The notes under the pieces: model-generated | Told to the model about the DNA's origin: nothing | Seen by the model: only the letters and a program-made list of their open reading frames with translations | The model's database searches: none | Assembly: GCA_002490775.1 (NCBI GenBank) | Contig: DKUR01000091.1 | Coordinates: forward strand, 1-15,297 | Length of the DNA: 15,297 nucleotides | From: Lachnospiraceae bacterium UBA7199 | Lineage (GTDB): Bacteria; Bacillota; Clostridia; Lachnospirales; Lachnospiraceae | Reading direction: 5' to 3' | Made by a program: the position numbers and the translations under genes | Part shown: piece after piece, positions 6,657 through 11,847 of the stretch | Layout: the number at the start of each line of letters is the position of its first letter | How positions within the stretch are numbered: position 1 is the first letter of the stretch

Positions 6657-7943
6657 ATGGTAAAAACAAAACATACGGTTTTATTTCAGAAAAAGAGCAT
6701 TCTACTGATTATGGTATTTCTGATTGGGTGCGGCCTGTGTTCCTGTGGAAAAGAAAATAGTGTTGCCGGTGAATCTCCCGTGGAAGATACGGAAGAAGAC
6801 GCTTCCACTGAGGAAACAAAAAGCGCTGAGGAAGAAGCAGCAGAACAGTGGGAAAAGGGCTATGGACTTCCGGTGGACGAACAAGAAGAGAAGGAAGCTG
6901 AGAATGACTGCAGAGCAATGATGGAACATATTTATGACATTTACAAAGATGCATATAATGGAACTGCATCCAATGTTGTTTTGGCTGATGAGACCATCCT
7001 TGAACTGCAGAAAAAGTTAATGGAAACGGAATATCCGGTTGCTGCATTGGTAACCTATTCAAATATGGAAAATTATGAAAGAGTGGATTCTTTTCTTAGG
7101 GATTGCACGGCTGGAAAAAGCGGTTCTGTAGTAATTTACGAGATACATGATGATGGAGGAATAGGTAGAATGAAATTCATTTTTGATGGTACAGACATGT
7201 ATGTTGTAAGTGCAAGAAGTGTGTGGAATGGGAATGGTAAGTCGGGAATGTCCTATATATCTTACCCCAGAATAAAAGAGTGGAAATATACAGATAAAGG
7301 ATGGTTCTGCTATGAGTTATGTGTGCCGGAGCCGCCAGAGGTCAGTGAAATCATGGACGGAAGCTGCCTGATCAGAGTAAAGCCAATGACAGAAGAACAG
7401 CGTGAAATGTCAGAAAGATGCGTGAGAGGTCTTGGTTATCAGGGTAATAATATTTTATGTTCAAATTGGGACGCAGACCATATGGAAGAATTAGACTTCA
7501 ATGGGATGTATGAATATCTATATGCAATGAAATATGGAGATAAGATCAATTCAGAGGATTATCCAAATGGAATTCCTAAGGAGGGATTTGAAAGTTTGAT
7601 TATGGAGTATCTTCCGATAACAGCGGAGCAGATACGAGAATACGCAGTATTTGATGAGGAAAACCAGACCTATCTTTGGGCGAGACTTGGGTGCTTCAAT
7701 TATGCTCCTACTTTCTTTGGAACTTCTCTGCCAGAAGTTGTTGATATCAAAGAAAATAAAGATGGGACAGTCACATTAACAGTTGAGGCGGTATGTGACA
7801 TGGTCATTTGCGATGATGCAGTCATAACCCATGAACTTACGGCAAGGTTCGCAGAGGATGGCAGTTTTCAGTATTTGGGGAATGAAATCCTAGATGACGG
7901 AATTATGCATATACCAGACTACCAATACCGAATTAAAGAATGA
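6657..7943 (+). CDS. Lipoprotein, third of three paralogues (possibly DUF6070)
   Basis: The protein has 428 residues. I chose ATG 6657 over the in-frame ATG at 6648 because AAGGA (6644-6648) then has a normal 8-base spacing. The N-terminus has a hydrophobic core and two Cys candidates: LIGC at Cys25 fits the lipobox best, and Cys30 in GLCSC is the alternative. A long Glu-rich linker (about 33-75) would hold the domain away from the membrane. The paralogous domain shows IPKEGFESLIMEYLPIT, VVDIKENKDGTVTLTVEAV and FAEDGSFQYLGNEI. It starts 26 bases after its neighbour and is followed by a terminator, so it ends the operon. Function unknown. Confidence 0.84.
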   Translation: MVKTKHTVLFQKKSILLIMVFLIGCGLCSCGKENSVAGESPVEDTEEDASTEETKSAEEEAAEQWEKGYGLPVDEQEEKEAENDCRAMMEHIYDIYKDAYNGTASNVVLADETILELQKKLMETEYPVAALVTYSNMENYERVDSFLRDCTAGKSGSVVIYEIHDDGGIGRMKFIFDGTDMYVVSARSVWNGNGKSGMSYISYPRIKEWKYTDKGWFCYELCVPEPPEVSEIMDGSCLIRVKPMTEEQREMSERCVRGLGYQGNNILCSNWDADHMEELDFNGMYEYLYAMKYGDKINSEDYPNGIPKEGFESLIMEYLPITAEQIREYAVFDEENQTYLWARLGCFNYAPTFFGTSLPEVVDIKENKDGTVTLTVEAVCDMVICDDAVITHELTARFAEDGSFQYLGNEILDDGIMHIPDYQYRIKE

Positions 7944-8035
7944 TTTGATAATAGTTGTTTGGCAGCAGTTTTATTGATAAACGGAGGTATTTCAATTCCA
8001 CTTATAAATAACTATACTGCCTATAAAGTAGAAAA

Positions 8036-8066
8036 GGCTATGGCAGTGACAGTTATAGTCTTTTTT
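8036..8066 (+). terminator. Terminator of the surface-protein operon
   Basis: GGCTAT (8036-8041) pairs with ATAGTC (8055-8060) with one G-U pair, followed directly by TTTTTT. It lies about 90 bases after the last stop codon of the operon. Confidence 0.6.
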
Positions 8067-8145
8067 CATGTGGTGATTATCGTATAAATTGTGTGGTTCC
8101 GATATTTAAATTGAGAAACAAAAAAGAGTAATAAATATTTTCTAA

Positions 8146-8268
8146 TATTTTGAAATCAAAAGACAATATCTGGCGTCTAATAATCGTAAAACAAATGAAG
8201 GACAGGGAGTTGTATTAAAAGACGGAACAAGAATTCCATATTTAACGAAACCCGGCAGATGCGGATAG
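8146..8268 (+). pseudogene. Possible C-terminal gene remnant
   Basis: A frame without any start codon runs for 40 codons to TAG at 8266-8268 and ends VVLKDGTRIPYLTKPGRCG, which reads like a real protein C-terminus. I do not recognise the family. It sits in the gap where two operons converge, so it may be what is left of a gene displaced there. It could also be chance; the frame is short. Confidence 0.25.
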
Positions 8269-8284
8269 TAAAAGCTTTTTAAAA

Positions 8285-8330
8285 ACGGGTAAAGGATTGT
8301 ATGGTTTGACCTTTACCCGTTCTTTTATTT
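8285..8330. terminator. Bidirectional terminator between converging operons
   Basis: ACGGGTAAAGG (8285-8295) and CCTTTACCCGT (8310-8320) form a perfect 11-bp stem with a 14-base loop. On the plus strand it is followed by TCTTTTATTT. On the minus strand it is followed by TTTTT and begins right after the blaR1 stop codon. Confidence 0.85.
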
Positions 8331-10121
8331 CCAGATATCCATGTCAGACAAGATAGACATGGTAATTTCGGTTGCATTGCCTCCGGTAGCGTTGCTATCT
8401 GCTCCAATGTTGGTAGCAAAAAAGTATGTATTATCTGCAGTTTCAATATAGCCTATAAACCAACCATTCACATCTTGTCCGTTTACACGTCCGGTTCCGG
8501 TTTTCCCGTAGAATGATCCGGCATCGGAAGAAAAAAGGCATATGGAATCTTTTACTGCATTGATGTTTTCAGGGGCAAAGCTGAAGCTGTTATTTTGTAG
8601 CTTAGTTAAAAGTTCAACCTGCTCTATTGGGGAAATTTTCAAAGAAGATTCCATCCAATAAGAAGAAAAATCGCCATTTATATTTTCGTTTCCATAATTG
8701 ATTTGTTGAATATATTTGTGCACGGAAGGAACGCCAAGTTGTTCGTTCAGTGATTGAAAATACCAATTAACAGAATTGCTCATGGCGGATTGTAAAGTCT
8801 GGTCATTGTTCCATGTGTCAAATGGATAATTCTTTCCATCCCATGCAATAAATGTATTTTCTGGTGTGATAACATCTTCTTCTAATCCAAACAGAGCATC
8901 ATATAGTTTGTATGTGGAGTTTGGAGCAACTCGCAGGGTGGCACGTTTCATGTTGTGTATGCTCCATGTATCTTTTTTCAAGTCGTATAAAACAAAACTG
9001 CCCTCGTATTTTCCAAAGTATGCAGAAAGGTCAACATTGGAAACATTTTCCGAGGTGGAGTTCCATTGGTAATGCATTTCATCTGCAGCGTATGTAGAAA
9101 TAAAAGGTGCGAGACCTAAAAGGAGAACAGCAGTCAGTATAAATGCAGTCATGCCCTTTAATCTTTTCATAAATGTTGGCTTCTCGTAAGATGCAATATT
9201 GATGATTCTCTGCTTCATCTGTTTCATGTTTCCCCCAAGTCCGGCGGCAAAAGGAAAAGGAGTAAGTGAAACCTTTTCTGCAAAGTTGATCAGTGTATTG
9301 CCATAATCTTCGTAAGCATCCTCTTCAAGCATCTTTAAAACAGAGGTATCACAGGCAACTTCTCTGTCATTACGCATTTCTTTCAGCGCATACCACACGA
9401 AAGGATTGAACCAATATACCACTCCTGCGAGGTTCATCAGATAGCTGGCGATAGTATCGTGGTGCTTGTAATGCTGTAGTTCATGCAACAGCATATACCG
9501 TATATCGGATTCGTTATAATCAGAAATCAGATGAATCGGAAGATAAATACACGGTTTCAAAAGTCCCACAATAATCGGGGATTTCAAAAATGCGGTACTG
9601 TAGACAGGAATATCTCTGTAAATTCTCATCTCTTCTAAGCAGTGATGATACAGTCTGCGGACTTCTTTGTTCTGAAGAGGAAGTGCAGATTTCTCCAAAC
9701 TGCGTAGACGGAGAGAGGATTTGATTACCAATATAATCATTGCAAGTATGCCTACAAGCCATATCCCCAATAATATGTATCCGGCAATGAATGGAGTCGC
9801 GCTATATACCGAAAGTGTAAAGTCATTCATCCAATCTGCATTTTCGGTCGGAGTGATCCCTACAGTTTCTTCTATAGTGGTTCCGATGCCGGAAGAAGGA
9901 GATCTGCTCAGACTGCCAAGCCACGAGAAGATTTGCGGAAATCCGATTAGACGAAACGGTATAAAGGGAACTACCAACAACCCAAGCAGCAGGAACCACA
10001 GATTATACTGCATCCGGCTGGAAAGGTTGTTTTTGAATAACCGCTTGGCTGTCAAAAGAATTCCGATGATACCGCTGAGAAACACATTGCATATTAAAAA
10101 GAGTATCATAAAATCAGCCAC
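8325..10121 (-). CDS. blaR1: BlaR1-type beta-lactam sensor and zinc protease
   Basis: The protein has 598 residues, close to known BlaR1 proteins. An N-terminal integral-membrane M56 metalloprotease carries HELQH at 213-217 and the further ligand region REVACD (253-258); hydrophobic segments lie near 3-23, 40-58, 110-134 and 324-343. The extracellular sensor domain has all three penicillin-binding motifs: STYK (402-405, Ser402 the expected acylation site), SVN (450-452) and KTG (540-542). In this family, acylation by a beta-lactam activates the protease, which leads to cleavage of BlaI and derepression. The start is GTG with GGAGG eight bases upstream. One base separates it from the blaI stop, so the genes are translationally coupled. 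No motif is missing. What it induces here is discussed under findings. Confidence 0.95.
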   Translation of the reverse strand: MADFMILFLICNVFLSGIIGILLTAKRLFKNNLSSRMQYNLWFLLLGLLVVPFIPFRLIGFPQIFSWLGSLSRSPSSGIGTTIEETVGITPTENADWMNDFTLSVYSATPFIAGYILLGIWLVGILAMIILVIKSSLRLRSLEKSALPLQNKEVRRLYHHCLEEMRIYRDIPVYSTAFLKSPIIVGLLKPCIYLPIHLISDYNESDIRYMLLHELQHYKHHDTIASYLMNLAGVVYWFNPFVWYALKEMRNDREVACDTSVLKMLEEDAYEDYGNTLINFAEKVSLTPFPFAAGLGGNMKQMKQRIINIASYEKPTFMKRLKGMTAFILTAVLLLGLAPFISTYAADEMHYQWNSTSENVSNVDLSAYFGKYEGSFVLYDLKKDTWSIHNMKRATLRVAPNSTYKLYDALFGLEEDVITPENTFIAWDGKNYPFDTWNNDQTLQSAMSNSVNWYFQSLNEQLGVPSVHKYIQQINYGNENINGDFSSYWMESSLKISPIEQVELLTKLQNNSFSFAPENINAVKDSICLFSSDAGSFYGKTGTGRVNGQDVNGWFIGYIETADNTYFFATNIGADSNATGGNATEITMSILSDMDIWK

Positions 10122-10122
10122 G

Positions 10123-10509
10123 TTAATTGCCTCCTTTTTTTGACCTCTTGGAAAGAAGGGAGCGGAGGGTGTCTATTTCTGTTTCAGACAGTCTGTCATT
10201 TTCTATATATGCAGACAGCATGGCAGTGATGTCCCCATCATAGTATCGTTCCAGAAAAGAATTGCTTTCCTGGCCGATGTATTCGTTTTCTTTCACGACT
10301 GGGGTATAAACAAACACCCGGCTTTGCTTTTCATAAGTTAGAACGCCTTTAGTTACAAGGCGTTTGATTAAAGTCTGTATCGTCTTAGGACTCCAGCTTG
10401 TAGTCTGTAATAATTTATCTGTTATTTCATTTGTACTGATTGGCGCATGTTTCCATACGATTTTCATAACTTCAAATTCAGCTTCAGAAATCTGTGGTAA
10501 ATGGCTCAT
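10123..10509 (-). CDS. blaI: BlaI/MecI-family transcriptional repressor
   Basis: The 128-residue protein has the size and pattern of BlaI: an N-terminal winged helix (about 5-72, with ISEAEFEVMKIVWKHAPIST, then SWSPKTIQTLIKRLVTKGVL) and a C-terminal dimerisation helix region. Aligning by eye with known BlaI places the protease-sensitive bond at about Ala100-Tyr101 (LSAYIEN), where classic BlaI has Asn-Phe. I chose the ATG at 10509 because GGGGAT precedes it; the longer frame upstream runs through the promoter and operators. The gene is first in the leftward blaI-blaR1 operon. Operators matching its family lie in its own promoters and in the surface-protein operon promoters, so it probably represses both. 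Confidence 0.94.
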   Translation of the reverse strand: MSHLPQISEAEFEVMKIVWKHAPISTNEITDKLLQTTSWSPKTIQTLIKRLVTKGVLTYEKQSRVFVYTPVVKENEYIGQESNSFLERYYDGDITAMLSAYIENDRLSETEIDTLRSLLSKRSKKGGN

Positions 10510-10524
10510 TTCAAATCCCCCTTT

Positions 10525-10577
10525 AAATCTTACAGATGTAATAAATATATTATAGACGTTGTTTATGTGGTTGTCAA
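10525..10577 (-). promoter_or_regulatory. Consensus blaI promoter with BlaI-type operator
   Basis: On the minus strand TTGACA (10572-10577) and TATAAT (10549-10554) are 17 bases apart, a perfect match to the vegetative consensus. The operator TACAGATGTA (10531-10540) lies just downstream of the -10, over the transcription start, in the same AAATC...TAATA context as the sites near 4 kb. This implies autorepression. Confidence 0.85.
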
Positions 10578-10601
10578 TTTCAGAAAAAAGACATTGACTT
10601 A

Positions 10602-10630
10602 AAATATTACACAGGTAGGATTTAGAAAAG
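10602..10630 (-). promoter_or_regulatory. Upstream blaI promoter with second BlaI-type operator
   Basis: Read leftward, TTGCTT, 18 bases, then TAATAT. The spacer holds TACCTGTGTA (plus-strand 10608-10617). The 22-bp context (10602-10623) is nearly identical to the operator of P1 at 3963-3984, so this copy has the same operator-in-spacer design. Confidence 0.6.
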
Positions 10631-10750
10631 CAACAAAAAAATAGCTGGATTTTAAAAATGCTTAGGTAGAACAGAAGGGAGGCAAATAAGGTGTAAATAG
10701 TTATGGATATTTTGCACAAAATAATGAGTTAGTATGCCCTAACACGTTGG

Positions 10751-10775
10751 TTAGTATGATGAAACTGAGGTTAGT
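10751..10775. promoter_or_regulatory. TTAGT half-sites upstream of the feo promoter
   Basis: GGTTAGTATG (TTAGT at 10751-10755) and GGTTAGTAAT (TTAGT at 10771-10775) are 20 bp apart, direct repeats of the half-site found in the full dyads downstream. They sit just upstream of the feo -35 and may be extra repressor contacts. Confidence 0.4.
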
Positions 10776-10789
10776 AATAAAAAATAGCG

Positions 10790-10818
10790 TTGACAAAGAC
10801 CACTCGTCGTCATATCAT
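10790..10818 (+). promoter_or_regulatory. Promoter of the feo cluster
   Basis: TTGACA (10790-10795), 17 bases, TATCAT (10813-10818). This is the only strong promoter seen before the first feoA, 235 bases upstream of its start, which leaves a long structured leader. Confidence 0.8.
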
Positions 10819-10826
10819 AATATATG

Positions 10827-10875
10827 GTTAGTGGATACTAACTTTTACTTAACAAATGAGGTTAGTAAAGACTAA
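10827..10875. promoter_or_regulatory. DtxR-like operators in the feo leader
   Basis: GTTAGTGGATACTAAC (10827-10842) is a dyad with perfect 6-bp arms placed right at the expected transcription start. TTAGTAAAGACTAA (10862-10875) is a second dyad 35 bp on. Both fit TTAG-n6-CTAA, the core of DtxR/IdeR-family metal-dependent repressor boxes. Repression when iron is plentiful is the natural reading, but the protein that binds is not proven; a damaged DtxR-type gene lies at the other end of this cluster. Confidence 0.65.
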
Positions 10876-10898
10876 TACATATTTCAAAGAAGGTGACA

Positions 10899-10962
10899 GA
10901 TTGAATAAATTCCTTGATAGCAATTTATTCAATCGTGAATTTGTGCTGAGACGTCACAAATT
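10899..10962 (+). other. Two tandem hairpins in the feoA leader
   Basis: GATTGAATAAATT (10899-10911) and its exact complement (10922-10934) form a 13-bp stem. Three bases later AATTTGTG (10938-10945) pairs with CACAAATT (10955-10962). Neither is followed by a U-tract. A similar pair of hairpins precedes the second feoA, so a role in RNA stability or regulation is plausible. Confidence 0.6.
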
Positions 10963-11052
10963 TGTGATATCAAAGATGTTGTATGATCATAGAGCATAAT
11001 TGGAGTTTCTGCTCGCGTTCATCAACGTAAAACGTTTCAGAATGGAGGAAAC

Positions 11053-11265
11053 ATGATGCCGCTTACACTGGCAGAAGTAGGAGAGGAGAATATTATCAAG
11101 AAAATCGGGGGAATGCAGGAAGTCAAGGCCCATCTGGAGAACCTTGGTTTTGTTGTGGGAGGGGCGGTCACGGTAGTTAGTGCCATCGGAGGCAATGTCA
11201 TTGTGAACGTGAAGGATTCCCGCATCGCAGTCAGCAGGGAGATGGCACAGAAGATCATGGTCTGA
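11053..11265 (+). CDS. feoA: FeoA-domain protein, first copy
   Basis: The protein has 70 residues, a typical stand-alone FeoA: a small cytoplasmic SH3-like domain that assists the ferrous iron transporter FeoB. The family pattern is visible: MPLTLAEVGEENIIKKI, then LENLGFVVGGAVTVVSAIGG, then VIVNVKDSRIAVSREMAQKI. Two ATG codons stand side by side (11053 and 11056). GGAGG at 11044-11048 is 4 bases from the first and 7 from the second, so the second may be the real one, one residue shorter. It is first in the feo cluster, behind the iron-type operators and hairpins. Confidence 0.92.
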   Translation: MMPLTLAEVGEENIIKKIGGMQEVKAHLENLGFVVGGAVTVVSAIGGNVIVNVKDSRIAVSREMAQKIMV

Positions 11266-11297
11266 GCAAAGATAATATGAAATGAGGAGGGCAGGCT

Positions 11298-11345
11298 GAA
11301 AATTGAAATTTTCAACCGCAAATTTGTGTCCACAAGCACAAATTT
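11298..11345 (+). other. Two tandem hairpins before the second feoA
   Basis: GAAAATT (11298-11304) pairs with AATTTTC (11307-11313), and AAATTTGTG (11320-11328) with CACAAATTT (11337-11345). The second stem is the same as the second hairpin before the first feoA, with a different loop, so the leader element appears to be duplicated along with the gene. Confidence 0.55.
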
Positions 11346-11374
11346 ACACACAAAGAAAGGAGTTAGTTATAAAA

Positions 11375-11602
11375 ATGAAAACATTGAAAGAATCAAAAGT
11401 CGGCGATACTGTCCGGGTGGTGAAGCTCCACGGCGAGGGAGCGGTCAAACGCCGGATTATGGACATGGGATTGACAAAGGGCGTGGATGTGCAGATCCGT
11501 AAGGTGGCGCCTTTAGGAGATCCAATTGAAGTAACTGTCCGCGGTTATGAGCTTTCTATCAGAAAAGCGGATGCGGAAATGATAGAGGTCGAAAATGCGT
11601 AG
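11375..11602 (+). CDS. feoA: FeoA-domain protein, second copy
   Basis: A 75-residue FeoA protein, distinct from the first copy: MKTLKESKVGDTVRVVKLHG, then VKRRIMDMGLTKGVDVQIRK and APLGDPIEVTVRGYELSIRK. The R-R-I-x-D-M-G-L and G-D-P-I-x-V-x-V-R-G-Y motifs are classic FeoA. I chose ATG 11375 because AAGGAG lies 12 bases upstream and the homology begins there; the 24 codons before it encode the hairpin leader. Many Clostridia carry two feoA genes next to feoB; the division of labour is not visible from sequence. Its stop codon lies inside the left arm of the next long hairpin. Confidence 0.94.
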   Translation: MKTLKESKVGDTVRVVKLHGEGAVKRRIMDMGLTKGVDVQIRKVAPLGDPIEVTVRGYELSIRKADAEMIEVENA

Positions 11603-11654
11603 AGAATTTCTAAGCGGTCAAAATACGCCCATTTGGAAATTCTAAGTTACGCAT
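11595..11654 (+). other. Long imperfect hairpin overlapping the feoA stop
   Basis: ATGCGTA (11595-11601) pairs with TACGCAT (11648-11654), and inside it AGAATTTC (11603-11610) with GAAATTCT (11636-11643), with a further GCG/CGC inside. The arm begins in the last codons of the second feoA. It could protect the 3' end of the feoA mRNA or be a small mobile repeat. Confidence 0.5.
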
Positions 11655-11720
11655 GGAAGAATGCTTGAAAAGGCAGTATCCTTCTGCGGTGTTCATATGA
11701 CTGGGGGACGATCCCTTTTA

Positions 11721-11798
11721 TTAACATAAGGATGGCTGGCAAAGCCTGTCATCCGTTGTTTAACATAAGGATGGCTCGTAAAGCGTGTCATTCGTTGT
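11721..11798 (+). repeat. Two tandem 39-bp hairpin repeats with compensatory changes
   Basis: The copies 11721-11759 and 11760-11798 differ at four of 39 positions. Each folds into an 11-pair stem with an AAA loop: 11730-11740 with 11744-11754, and 11769-11779 with 11783-11793. Each has the same G-U pair and the same T-T mismatch. A G-C pair in copy 1 (11738-11746) is C-G in copy 2 (11777-11785), and the other two changes turn Watson-Crick pairs into G-U. Pairing is therefore kept, pointing to a structured RNA between feoA and feoB. Confidence 0.75.
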
Positions 11799-11810
11799 TT
11801 TTAACCAATA

Positions 11811-11826
11811 GTTAGAGAAGACTAAC
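11811..11826. promoter_or_regulatory. DtxR-like operator before feoB
   Basis: GTTAGAGAAGACTAAC has 5-bp arms, GTTAG and CTAAC, around 6 bases and matches the TTAG-n6-CTAA dyads near the first feo promoter. It ends 21 bases before the feoB start. I see no clear promoter beside it, so feoB may have a weak separate promoter, or the site may act as a roadblock. Confidence 0.55.
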
Positions 11827-11847
11827 AGAAAAAGGAGAGGAAAAATT

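Noticed and set aside
8325..10121. A beta-lactamase or penicillin-binding protein encoded by the gene with STYK/KTG motifs
   Set aside because: These motifs belong to the sensor domain fused behind an M56 protease with HELQH, which identifies BlaR1, not a secreted enzyme.
10899..10962. Rho-independent terminator or known riboswitch in the feo leader
   Set aside because: The stems are A/T-rich with no U-tract after them, and I do not see the sequence core of any riboswitch class I know.
11721..11798. CRISPR array
   Set aside because: Only two units that directly abut; no spacers between them and no cas genes. They are tandem hairpins.
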